Assembly (NCBI GenBank): GCA_036924285.1
Contig: JAYKYS010000001.1
Coordinates: 41,167,501-41,231,500 of the forward strand
Direction of reading: 5' to 3'
DNA: 64,000 bases
Origin: Asterella californica
Lineage: Eukaryota; Streptophyta; Marchantiopsida; Marchantiales; Aytoniaceae
Shown: in pieces, positions 53,837-64,000 of the stretch
How the letters are laid out: each line of letters starts with the position of its first letter
How positions within the stretch are numbered: position 1 is the first letter of the stretch
Notes under the pieces: generated by a model
Seen by the model: the letters and a program-made list of their open reading frames with translations, nothing else
Told to the model about the DNA's origin: nothing
Databases searched by the model: none
Made by a program: the position numbers and the translations under genes

Positions 53837-56800
53837 TGTCGTGTCGTGGATCGGCTCCTACTTGAAATTCAGACTTCGATGCTTGTCGCTCCAAAGACAC
53901 TCATGGGAAAAGCAAGCTAAGCTCCAGCTTACGGACTTTTGGCACAATTTCGGATCTTCACTTACATCACATCAGTGGATAGAGTTCTTTGTCAGCACTC
54001 CATAGGCACTTCGTCTACTTCGTTTGGACGCCTAGTGGAGAATTTACAAGACTCAAAAGATGGGTAAAACAAGCTAAGCCCAAGCTTACGGATTTTTAGC
54101 ACAACTTTGGATCTTCATTTTCATTACATCGATGGGTAGAGCTCGTTGTCTGCTTTCCATGGGCACTTCATCTACTTGATGTCGTGTCGTGGACCGGCTC
54201 CTACCTGAAATTCAGACTTCGATGCTTGTCGTTCCAAAGACACTCATGGGAAAAGCAAGCTAGACTCCAGCTTACGGGCTTTTGGCACAATTTTGGATCT
54301 CCACTTTCATCGTATCAGTGGATAGAATTCTTTGTCAGCATTCCATAAGCACTTCGTCTACTTCGTTTGGACGTCTAGTGGAGAAGTTACAAGACTTGAA
54401 AGAAGGGAAAATCAAGTTAGGCTCTAGTTTACTTTGCTGATTGGATATTTGCAGCTCCAAGTGCTATACTAAAGACGCAAGGGGTCTGCTTCCTCATTAT
54501 TGGAGAAAATCGGTATGTACTGTGAGTAATGTAAGGGGGCTGCTTAAAGGGTTAGCTTGTTCTTGCGACTTGTCCGTGGACGTTCTCGAGAATTAGGAAG
54601 TCCAATGCATGCGCGCAAGATGTCATTGAGTTCAGATCGGTGCAGGCTACATGTGGGTTAAGACGGTTCTTGAAGAGACGGATCAGGGAATGTGTTCTAT
54701 GAGAAATTGAGACGCAGGAAGGGGATTTGGGAGGCTTCAATGATTTGTGAAGGAGAGTTGGACCGTTCGGCCCGTTCCGGAGTCCAAACTTGCTGTCCTT
54801 GAATCCATCGGGATCAAAATAACGAGTTCTTCAGGAAATTGAAGACGATACGAAGTTTCATCGAACGGTTTGAGAATTCTGAGTGAAATTGGCTCGTAAG
54901 GAAGCGCTTACGTCAGATTTTCGTTCGCTTACGACTTGAGATTGGGTTGATCTTCGCGATTGGTGAGCCAAGCTCTTCGTTTTTTATGCATATGCGATCA
55001 TGAAGTCTTCATCTACATATAGGAGAAGACCATGTGTGGATTGGATTGTTGGTTTTGGGTGTGGTGAGCGATTTTGAACCGCAGGGAGTCGATTTACGTC
55101 AGTTTTTTTGCAACTTCTGGTCAAATTTCTTGCGTGGTTTTGCAAGGGGAACTCCAAACAGCTTGTTTGGAGTCTCGTTGGGTTCAAGGTAGTTAGATCT
55201 ACCTACCAGAGAAGACAGATATCAGTTCAGATGATCCGTTTGTGCGCTGTGTGCGGTTTTAAGCCGCAGGGAGGAGTTTTTGGAGGTTCAATCACCTACG
55301 ACCAAAAATCGGTGGTATCTCGGCTGTTGGGAGTCGGATCTGAAAGTCCTTGAGGTCAACGGAGTCAGGGAAGAAGACCCTATCGACATCTGAAGTCCGT
55401 TTGGCTAAAAGAGGAAGTTCTCAGATAGGTCTTTTTCGGTTCCTTCGCTACGATGTCGTGTCCTCGACCGGCTCCTACCTGAAATTCAGACTTCGATCCT
55501 TGTCGCTCCAAAGACACTCAAGGGTAAAACAAGCTAGGTCTTAGCTTACAGACTTTTGGCACAACTTCGGATCTTCACTTTCTTTACATCGATGGATAGA
55601 GCTCATTGTCAACTTTCCATAGGTACTTTGTCTACTTCATTTGGACGCCTAGTGGAGAAGTTACGAGACTCGAAAGATGGGTAAAACAAGCTAGGCCCCA
55701 GCTTACAGACTTTTGGCACAACTTCGGATCTCCAATTTCATTGCATCAGTGGGTAGAGCTCCTTGTCAGCACTCCATAGGCACTTCGTCTACTTCGTTTG
55801 GACGTCTAGTGGAGAAGTTATGCTACTCGAAAGATGGAGAAAGCAAGCTAGGCCCCAGCTTACGAACTTTTGGTACAACTTCGGATCTTCTCTTCATCGC
55901 ATCAATGGGTAGAGCTCGTTGTCAGCTTTTCATAGGCATCTTGTCTACTTCATTTGGACACCTACTCAAGAAGTTATGCTACTCGAAAGAAGAGAAAATC
56001 AAGCTAGGCCTTAGTTTACTTGCTGATTGGGTATTTGCAGCCCCATGCGTTATATTAAAGACGCAAGGGGCCTGCTTCCTGATAATTGAAGAAACTTGGT
56101 ACGTACTATGACTGACGTAAGGAGGCTGCTTAAGAGGTTAGCTTGCACCTGCGACCTGTTAACGAACGGTTCGGGAGATTTGGAGATCCAATGCAAACGC
56201 GCAATGCGTCGTTGGGTTCAGATCTGTGCTGACTATGCGTTGGTTAAGACGGTTCGTGAAGAGACGGATCGAGGGTTGTGTTCTGAGAGAAATTGAGACG
56301 CATGGAAGAGATTTGGAGAGCTTCAGTAATCTGTGAAGGAGAGTTGGACCGTTCGGGCCGTTCCGGAGTCCAAACTTGTTGTCTTTGGATCCATTGGGAT
56401 CAGAACGCCGAGTTCTTCAGGAAATTGAAGACGATACAAAGTTTCATCAGACGGTTTGGGAGTTCTGAGTGAAATTGGCTCGCAGGAAAATGCTTACATC
56501 AGATTTTCGTTTACCTGCGACTTGAGATTGATTTGTTCTTCGCGATCGGTGAGCCAAGCTCTTCGTTCTTGGTGCTTACGCGATTAGGGAGTCTTTATCT
56601 ATGCATAGGAGAAGACCATGTGTGGATTGGATTGTTGGTTTGGGTGTGGTGAGCAAGTTTGAGCAGCAAGGAGCTGATTTACGTCAGTTTTTTGCAACCT
56701 GTGACCAAATTTCTTGCGCGGTTTTGCTAGGGGAACTCCAAACGATTTGTTTGGAGTCTCGTTGGGTTCAGGGTAGCTAGATCTACCTGTCAAGGAAGAC

Positions 56801-57916
56801 AGATATCAGTTCAGATGATCCGTTTGTGCGGTACGTGCGGTTTTAAGCCGCAGGGAGGAGTTTTTGAAGGTTCGGTCGCTTGCGACCGAAAATCGGCGAT
56901 ATCTCGGCTGTTGGGAGTCAGATCTGAAGGTTTCTTGGACCAACAGAGTCAGGGAAGGAGACCTTATCGACATCTGAAGACCGCTCGACGAAAGAAAGAA
57001 GTTCTCAGATAGATCTTTTTTGATTTTTTCGATACGAGTTTTGCTCTTTTGCGTTCGTTAGAGTTCTGGTTGGTTATGTACAGCTTGTGGTAGCTAGCTT
57101 TGGCTAAGAGCTTGTACATGGACGTGGTTTGGACTTGGGTTTCAATCGTGTGATACTGGTAAAGCTCTGTTTGTTAGCAAAGGGAAGTTTCTCTTGCTTT
57201 GAGCTACGCTTCGGTGGTTTTGGGTCAGGATTGAGATTCAGGGGTTCGTTTTAGGGGCTTTGAAGTAGATTACAGATCTCTCTGTCTGTTTCACAGTTTT
57301 GTGTTCTTAGGAAGAAAGAACCGGCAGTGTACATACATTGTGAGTTGGTATATATTGCATCATTCGTTTTCGCAGTTGTTTTTCTCTGTCTTGTCTCTGT
57401 TCAACACAATACATCTCCACAGCCAAGAACCTCACATTTTCCTAGACGTCCTTCACGCAAAATCCAACACGACAACGGTTTTCATCCTTTAGAGTTCGTT
57501 AGAGATCTAGTTGGCTATATACATCTTGTGGTAGCTAGCTTTAGCTAATAGCTTGTACATTGATGTGGTTTGGACTTGTGTTTCAATCGTGTGATACTGG
57601 TGCAGCTCTTGTTGTTAGAAAAGAGAAGTTTCTCTTGCTTTGAGCTACGCTTTGGTGATTTTGGATCAGGGTTGAGATTCAGGGGTTCGTTCTAAGGGCT
57701 TTGAAGCAGATTACAGACCGCTTTGGTCTGTTTCTCAATTTTGTGTTCTTAGGAAGAAAGAATCGGTAGTGTATGTACATTGAGAGTTGGTATATATTGC
57801 AGTGCTCATTTTCGCGGTTGTTTTTCTCTGTCTTGTCTCTGTTCAGCATAGTACATCTCCACAGCCAGGAACCTCGCGTTTTGCTGGACATCCTTTACGC
57901 AAAATATGACACGATA
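53837..57916 (+). repeat. 3' LTR of copy A4, split by a solo LTR
   Basis: The parts 53,837-55,453 and 57,475-57,916 together match the 5' LTR from end to end (about 2.06 kb). The break point corresponds to 'ccttcgctatga|tttcatcc' near 47,430 in the 5' LTR. Start TGTCGTGTCGTGG, end ACACGATA. The internal 342-bp tandem copy starts at 54,179, as in the 5' LTR. Confidence 0.8.
55454..57474 (+). repeat. Solo LTR nested in the 3' LTR of copy A4
   Basis: 2,021 bp beginning TGTCGTGT and ending ACACGACA, perfect 8-bp inverted termini, with the same body as the flanking LTR. It carries no internal region, so it is a solo LTR left by recombination between the LTRs of a later insertion. Flanks ACGAT (55,450-55,454, sharing the first T) and ACGGT (57,475-57,479) look like a 5-bp target duplication with one difference. 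Confidence 0.8.
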
Positions 57917-58919
57917 ACGTGGTCTCTGAACTTATGAGGTTAGTTAACTTGAAGAGTTGGCTACAGATTCCTTCATTCCATAATTCAGAATCTCTATCAA
58001 CAACTAGACAAACCTTGGTGCAAAATAGAGAATTTGGAGAAGAATCCTATCTTGCATCAGAGGTTCAAGAGGAGACAGCTGAAGAGGTTCCAAACATGTC
58101 TCAATCTTCAAATAGGTTACACTCTCAATAGTCTTTTTGACATACAACCACAATCCGAGCAAGTAACGTGAGCAGAGGACAAAGACGTCAAACTCAAGGA
58201 CAAATTCTGGCTATATATATATTCTCCAAACTCCACCCAAGAGAGATGAAGAAACTCTTGAGAAGAAGACAAATGAAAATGAGGAAGAGATTGCTCACCT
58301 TTTTATATGAAATAAGGAGTGTACAAAAACTAATGTGTAACTGAAATATTGTAGTTGACCTAGATATTCTCTCCAAGATACTTTATAAGAGAATCTACTC
58401 ACGGAATTCCAAGTGTAACAGATATATATTTTCATGAAAAAAGAAATATTTCACTCGTCTTATAAACCAAAACTGCAAAATTTCAAACAAGTCGCTGACG
58501 ACTGCCATCAAATATAGACGATCATCATCATTTCTTTAGAATCTTATTAGAAATAATGATCGCATATGAGTAACCTTCAAGTTCCACTGCCGGCAACTCA
58601 TAACTAAAGACGACCGATGCCCCAGCGTCCGTTGTCGTAGAGCATGAAGTTTGATCTAGGAATACACGAGGTAGCTGACTGTAGAGAGATACAGCAAGGT
58701 CTAGGACCTACTCGATGAGATACTTATCCTCTCAATACCCAACCTGTCAAGCTTTGTCTTGATTTCTACTAACCTAACTTGACCTCAAGTGTAACACACG
58801 TGCAACACACACCACAATTGACGTTCAACATTATTTTAAGTACAAGATGTGTATATTCATGATGAACATAAGCTATACCTCACAATAGTATCTTCATGAA
58901 GTCCCCCAATCTCCAAGTC
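57917..58919. other. Gene-free stretch right of copy A4
   Basis: Begins with an open reading of about 65 codons (to 58,131; Ser/Glu/Gln-rich, no motif) that might be the continuation of the hAT gene interrupted at 45,862. This is not supported by any signature. The rest is AT-rich without features. Confidence 0.35.
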
Positions 58920-60500
58920 GTTTGCTCAAAGTCAACCAAGTAGGTGAAATCACTCTTCTCTTTCAAAACCCGCCACACTGTAATCTGAACTTTGACAATC
59001 TCGTGCTCCCAACTCGAACTTCCAGCCGGGTTCAAACTTCACACGAGATTCCCTCTAACCTTTCACTACAAATCTCTGAAACTTCAGCTTCAGACCTCAA
59101 ACCAGTTGCCCGAAATAGACCAAGCCTCTCGTCTGTGCTAACTTAAGAGCTTTAACCTAGACTAAAATCCACGACCCCAACACTTTCACTAAACCAAATG
59201 AGCTGAAATTTCACATACAATAAGCTGATATGACACAATCCAATCCTGGAAATTTTCACTCAGAGATTCTAACCCATGCTCATGAAACAACTCAAATCTT
59301 AAATCCAAGAAAAATGATTTTACTTCCATCTCTCAACTGTCACTGTTAACTTTGATCAACCATCTTTAGATCAAATCCAACCCAAACGTAAGACTATTTT
59401 ACATCAGTGCAACCAGCACGGCGTCAGCTATCCAATCCTCTTGACAATACTGAAAGATCATCTCTTAACTCTCGAGACACTCGGAAACGTGACTCGAGAG
59501 TATCGATTTGACCCTTCTGACTTCGATCGATCTTCTAGTCCAGATTATAGTCCAGCTCGAGAGCTTTCCAAAGAGACCTCACACTTTACAAATGACTGTC
59601 GGAAAGATCCTCGAAACCCTAAAAACCGTCCTTGGAACTTGGATGAACTTGATTGTTCGAAAATGGACCAACGGAAAAAGAGGTTGGAAATCACTTTTTC
59701 TCTTACTTGGCACTATAGATCGAGTTTAATCTCAAAAACACCCTCACACTTTCAAAGCTTGAACCAAAATACTTTGAACCCCAACCTTAACATTGGATAA
59801 TCATCCTCTCCAAGCGATAGAGATAACAATGACATAAAACTACACGAGACTCAATATAAAGTCAAGATGATGACCTTGAATCGATCTATGATGAAAGGTA
59901 CGCCAGAAGGATATGAGGAAATCATCACTTGGTTACAATACTCCTCACCAAAGTTCCTCATGATCCTCGCGCGATGATTGATCTTTCGTCGGCAGTGACA
60001 TCGGATATCGACCTAGATGTTGAAAGAGACGTTGGCTAGAAAGTTCAGGTCCATTCATCCGTCAAAATAAGATGTACATAATCAAGCCTCAATTCTCTCC
60101 GTAAAGATCGGCAAGATCACCAGAGTAAGCAAGTCTATCACCTTTCTCATGAACTCATCATCGAAGTAGACAACGAAGCATTGCCGAAAGCGATCGCGAT
60201 GGATGTAATGAAGCTTGATATGAAATGGATTTAAAAATGAAAGATTCGAAACTCGAATCAATCCTCTCTCCATGAGTACAACTCTCGCAGTCCCTCACAT
60301 GTAAGACACTAAGAAATACTCACGAAACACCACGCAAAGAAGAATGCTCCACGAACCCTCGACTCTCTATCTTATACACAAATTTGAAAACAAGAGCCAT
60401 TTACACGAATGTCTACGGATCACTGAGTTGTCACAACTCATTATCGTGTGATCTGATATCTCAGATAATCATGGACGTGGCACCTAATACGCTCTCAGGC
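58920..60500 (+). repeat. Noncoding repeat D, copy 3
   Basis: Collinear and same orientation as 37,480-39,040 over about 1.55 kb, with clear matching blocks throughout (for example 59,520-59,570, 59,790-59,850, 60,000-60,110 and 60,180-60,260). ORFs on it (such as 59,441-59,800) are chance: the same places are closed in copy 2. Probably LTR/leader DNA of a retroelement. Confidence 0.65.
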
Positions 60501-60565
60501 GAGTTACATGAGAAGGTTCACGAAACATAGAAAAGAAATACATTCTAAGTTTTATGAGAATTTCA

Positions 60566-60595
60566 CACAAGAGTCGTATCATTACGACTCTTGTG
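60566..60595. repeat. Perfect hairpin, 13-bp arms
   Basis: CACAAGAGTCGTA at 60,566-60,578, a TCAT loop, then the exact reverse complement at 60,583-60,595. It sits just beyond the end of repeat D copy 3 and is absent from copy 2. Confidence 0.75.
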
Positions 60596-60599
60596 CAAC

Positions 60600-60950
60600 G
60601 CGACACCGTGGAAGTGAGACGTCCGGAGACCGGAGAAAGATCGACGACCCAACGCAAGGACAACCAAGCATCCATGGAGAGGAGCAGACGATGTCCAAGT
60701 TATCGAGAAAAGACGACTATGCGTCCGGTGCGTGATCGGTGCCTGATAGAACGCCTATGGAAGAAAGAAGATGGATGATTAAATGTCCGTAAAAGAGAGA
60801 CGGCCAGTGTCTGTTTAAGAGTGACTTGGTGCCACCTTGATAATGATGACGTACGATCCGTCGTTCAAACGACTCGTCATCTTTCGGACCATCTGAGTCT
60901 AGCAACATGTGCTTATGGATGACCGACGACTTATTTTTATAGACGACCAG
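60600..60950. repeat. CG-rich degenerate repeat segment
   Basis: A short stretch rich in 'gacgac', 'ggatga', 'cgtccg' words (for example 'gatgaccgacgactta' near 60,915). It resembles the vocabulary of 21,740-22,300 and 39,850-40,320, is again bounded by AT-rich DNA, and has no fixed period that I can see. Confidence 0.35.
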
Positions 60951-62990
60951 GTGATATTTTGATTTTTAATATATATATAATCTGAATATATTTATAATTA
61001 TATATATTTGATAACAGGTTGATTGAAAATTCGAAGTGATTGAAATTTTAGAAATTTTGTAAATTTTGGTCTCAGATCCAGTATTTCGGTATTTCGTGAA
61101 CCTTGGATTCGTAATGAGAGACGTATAGGACCCCAAGTTGACTACCTTTTCTTGTAAATGTACATGCACAGTAACATATGTAATACAAGAAGTTAGTGAA
61201 GTAAGCTAGCGTTGCAAATCACTGTACCAATCTTAAAAAAGAATGTTCTTCATACACACTTCAAGCTAACGGATCCACTAGCTTCTCCAGCAGACCAAGA
61301 AACAAAACTTTATTATTTACCTAAAGCTAGCAGATCCGCTACGTTATCCAACACATAAATTTGGAGAAGTCTTTTCGATTGATAACTTACCCAGAATTAC
61401 TATTATCAGTAATATTTTTACTGATATTAGATGTTCTTTTCCTGATATCAGGGTAAGAATTTGCTGTTACCTGTTACCCTTCCCACACCCCTGTAGTCTT
61501 AGGAAAATCTTCATAATCTATCCAATAACGAACCTCCCTAGAGTTATTCCATCTAGAAGCTTAAGTTAAACGTCTTTTACCTTAGAAAACCTAATAAGTT
61601 CATTCTATTTCTCAACACTCAAAGGAGTAAAATCTGATATACTCAGAAAATAATTCCAGTGATACCCTATGCATCTCCAACCATCTTCCATTGAACTTTA
61701 ATGTCTCCAAAAGTTACACGAAACATATAGATTACCGACTCAAGCTAAAACACTTTCATCTACTTCATAACACTCTCTTTTTATCACTGATCTTGTTGTT
61801 CCTTGAAACTCCATGAATGAGATCTTAAAGTTTCGATGGTACTGGTAAGAGCAATGTAGTTGAAAGACGACGAGCCAAGGTTCAAGAAAAACAGTCAAAC
61901 ATTATTGTAAAACCATGTGTGGAACAATATATACCTTAAAAATAAAATAGTAATATCACAAAATATTAGAATGTGATGAAGGATTACAAAAATTAAAAAT
62001 CTATGGAAACAAGCTTCATTTATAATAGTAAAATAATGCAGGGTTCAAAAACTCCAACTAATTTTAAAATAATGATTTTCCACATTTGACTTTTAGGTTA
62101 ATGATTGTTTTGACTGAAATCTTATCTTCAATCTTAATTCATTTTGTGTAATGAATGTAACCAATATAGTAACATTTTAAAGATATTAAGCACTGAAAGT
62201 GTAAAAAGTTATAAATTAAAAAGTTAAAAAGTTGTAAAATTCTATAAGAAGTTAACCTAATAATTATTTTTTCAAGTCGAAGTTAATAATTTTATCATTA
62301 AATCTGTTCAGGAAGGTGATAAAATCTTAAAGTATATAATGAAGATCCAACTATGATGTAAAAAGCATATTATGTTAAGTGTCCCTCGAGGTCAAAGGCC
62401 GCTGACTCTTTCGTAAGAGAAATTCTGCACGAGCTCTTGTTCAAATTGGTCACTTAGACCTCAAATCTTGATTCTTATATACTAATATATCAAATCTTGG
62501 AGAGTCTTTTTGTACTTTTGGTTTTCAATTCTAAATACTCAGTAAATTTCACAGACATCAATATTTTTATCTCTATAGTCCGGTCCAATCGTCTTAGTCT
62601 TTAATGGAATGTTTGCGTAAATTTTCCAACCATTACGGAATCAGTTTTAGCCAGAACTAACTTCATCACTAAAAGTTATGGCAGTTTTAGTGATCAGATG
62701 TCCTTTTTCTCAAAGAAATCTTAGCAAAACCGCACGCTGATTTGCTCCAAAGGTCCTAAAATCCTTATCCTTCGTATTTCAAAAATCCCCAAAAAATATC
62801 TCAATGCTTTTCGACGTTAATAAAAGTCATACAAAATGAATCCCAATAGCTCTCTTTGTACACTCTAGTAGAGCTTCTTATATTACGGTTGAAGTGACAA
62901 ACTGCATGTGTGAAGACACTCATGAGTGACGTTTGGAGAATTAAGGTTATACATGTATCGCCACTAAGTATAAGATTGCAGTCTATCCTG
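60951..62990. other. AT-rich intergenic DNA
   Basis: About 2 kb without a supportable gene or RNA. Contains runs such as 'aatatatatataatctgaatatatttataattatatata' type sequence near 60,970-61,010. Confidence 0.5.
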
Positions 62991-63009
62991 AATAACGAAA
63001 TTTCAGTCT

Positions 63010-63150
63010 GGCACTATTCTCATGTTCATCGACATCGACTGAACTCCATGATTTGGTTTCTCCTTCTTATTACTTTCACTTGGGTGACTAAATTTTTAAC
63101 GAAGGATTCGGTTTCCGTCCAAGAGCGAGAGATTCTGGAGCACTGGGGAC
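63010..63150 (+). repeat. Upstream copy of the O-methyltransferase promoter block
   Basis: Blocks 'gttcatcgacatcgactgaactcc' (63,024), 'tttctccttcttattac' (63,057), 'acttgggt' and 'agagattctggagcactgggga' (63,129) match 63,553-63,680 in order at an offset of about 530 bp. The upstream copy lacks the TATA box (actgggga instead of actgtataaaa). Confidence 0.6.
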
Positions 63151-63539
63151 CCGAGTGATGCATATTTGTCCTCAAGAACACTTTTCTTGGGTTTTGATAT
63201 CTCTCGACTACGGAGAAAGTAAACTTCCCGCAAACGCAGCTTCACATAACATGCCAACGCGGTGGCGAAAACCCGACAAAAAGAACGATGTCGCCAAGAA
63301 GAAAGAGTGCGCTACATTGTACGGCAGTCCGGCGACAATATCCAGCTATACACAAGGGCATATCCTGACGAGACAAGTACAAAACCTACCCAACTCTGAG
63401 TAACGTTCCCGGCTACGTATTACAAATTTAGACTTTCCTATGCAGGAGGGGACTATCGTAGAGGACGATCTCCGACCACCGTTGGCTCCAATGTGGCCAA
63501 ACGCGACTCAATGGGTTGGGATCGTCCCAGTGCTGGCTG

Positions 63540-63690
63540 GATCCCATGCGGACGTGATCGACATCGACAGAACTCCTTGGATTTTCTTTTCTCCTCCTTA
63601 CTCTTTTACTTGGATTCTTATGGACAAATTTTCTTCGTCCGCAAGAGAGAGAGTTCTTTTGAGATTCTGGAGGACTGTATAAAACTTAGT
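63540..63690 (+). promoter_or_regulatory. Core promoter block of the O-methyltransferase
   Basis: The second, TATA-containing copy of the repeated block, 120-270 bp upstream of the coding start. It has the pyrimidine-rich run 'ttttcttttctcctccttactc' type sequence common in plant core promoters, followed by the TATA box. Confidence 0.5.
63678..63684 (+). promoter_or_regulatory. TATA box of the O-methyltransferase gene
   Basis: TATAAAA, 128 bp before the ATG at 63,812. Transcription would start near 63,710, giving a 5' UTR of about 100 nt. Confidence 0.6.
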
Positions 63691-63811
63691 TCACTGCTGA
63701 GATTGTTCGCAGATTTCGAGGACTTCTCCCCATCCTACGAGTTTACGAGGTGTAGAAGCAGTTCTATCGGCGAGTGATAGGAATACTAGTCTCCGATTCC
63801 TGGGAAAAGAA

Positions 63812-64000
63812 ATGGCTCCACAAGATCAAAAGCAGCCTGACCCTTCGGTCCCCAATAGGGCTGACAACAGGACGGACCCTAGGGCTCCTGATACGCAATC
63901 TAACGACGCGGCTTTTGCGATGATGGACTTGTCGATGATAATGGGACTCCCGATGGCGCTGAAGGCTGCTATGACTCTCGGAGTCCCGAAGATCCTTGCA
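63812..64000 (+). CDS. Caffeate-type (COMT-like) O-methyltransferase, N-terminal part
   Basis: 63 codons before the window ends. After a polar, Pro/Asp-rich tail (MAPQDQKQPDPSVPN...) of about 33 residues comes AFAMMDLSMIMGLPMALKAA then MTLGVPKILA (residues 34-63), the first helices of the plant methyltransferase dimerisation domain, where an M-x-L-x-x-A-x-x-L-G-V/I pattern is typical. Such class I enzymes move a methyl group from SAM to a hydroxyl (or amine) of phenolic substrates in the cytosol. The SAM-binding and catalytic His parts lie outside the window, so activity and substrate cannot be judged. Start context AAGAAATGG is good. No stop or frameshift in the visible part. Confidence 0.85.
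   Translation, partial: MAPQDQKQPDPSVPNRADNRTDPRAPDTQSNDAAFAMMDLSMIMGLPMALKAAMTLGVPKILA

Larger units (their letters stand above)
45862..57916 (+). mobile_element. Family A gypsy element with both LTRs (copy A4)
   Basis: 5' LTR 45,862-47,867, internal region 47,868-53,836 and 3' LTR 53,837-57,916, the last interrupted by a solo LTR. Gag, CCHC knuckle, linker, protease, spacer, RT, RNase H and integrase follow in one direction. LTRs begin TGTCGTGT and end ACACGA(C/T)A, inverted termini. The LTRs differ by roughly one base in ten where I compared them (46,610-46,690 against 54,590-54,665), so the insertion is old. All domains carry stops or frameshifts, so it is not autonomous. I found no clean target-site duplication. 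Confidence 0.85.

Noticed and set aside
45862..57916. Clean 5-bp target-site duplication for copy A4
   Set aside because: The left flank (gatgt) and right flank (acgtg) do not match convincingly, so no duplication is claimed. Decay or later rearrangement may have erased it.
59441..59800. 119-codon ORF in repeat D copy 3
   Set aside because: The homologous region of copy 2 (about 37,990-38,320) is not open, so it is not a conserved coding sequence.
1..64000. CRISPR arrays, bacterial operons, origins or integrated organelle/rRNA genes
   Set aside because: None seen. The repeats are LTR-type, tandem or inverted and lack regular short spacers. The coding content is plant and eukaryotic retroelement, and I recognised no rRNA or convincing tRNA.

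Overview
The window looks like nuclear DNA of a land plant. A bryophyte (moss-type) genome is my best guess, at moderate confidence. Two host-type genes are visible: a complete, apparently intronless plant 2-oxoglutarate/Fe(II) dioxygenase (minus strand, 14,408-15,595), and the first 63 codons of a caffeate-type O-methyltransferase that runs off the right edge (63,812-64,000). Almost everything else is decayed transposable-element sequence or AT-rich DNA with no recognisable gene.

Layout. 1-10,353: Ty3/gypsy sequence in which an element with one gag type (1-345 plus 5,620-10,353) is split by about 5.3 kb of a second family, called family A here, in circularly permuted order (linker-protease, LTR/leader, gag). 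10,354-12,230: a 3' LTR start and a copia scrap. 12,850-14,094: a pol scrap of family A. 14,408-15,595: the dioxygenase. 15,600-22,560: AT-rich intergenic DNA with a degenerate repeat block. 22,560-24,610: minus-strand hAT transposase relic. 24,610-31,335: minus-strand gypsy relic 'B', whose polyprotein carries a cytosine-5 DNA methyltransferase domain between gag and reverse transcriptase. 31,900-33,800: a third gypsy family 'C', minus strand. 34,310-37,010: LTR/leader plus gag of family A. 37,480-39,250: noncoding repeat 'D', also at 28,900-30,400 and 58,920-60,500. 39,850-40,320: a 128-bp-period tandem repeat. 41,490-42,880: unidentified decayed coding sequence. 43,990-45,075: the missing C-terminal half of family B (integrase core plus a PHD finger). 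45,662-45,854: a hAT BED finger. 45,862-57,916: the best-preserved element, family A with 2.0-kb LTRs, whose 3' LTR is itself split by a solo LTR. 57,917-63,800: D repeat, AT-rich DNA, then a duplicated promoter block in front of the O-methyltransferase.

The most notable content is relic B. Its domain order, read on the minus strand, is CCHC gag, an unassigned domain, C5 methyltransferase (motifs I, IV, VI, VIII, IX and X recognisable), reverse transcriptase, RNase H and integrase zinc finger. The integrase core followed by a C4HC3 PHD finger lies on a second fragment that starts almost exactly where the first one stops. This is a retrotransposon that once carried both a writer of cytosine methylation and a chromatin reader. 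No retroelement copy here is intact: all have stops, frameshifts or deletions.
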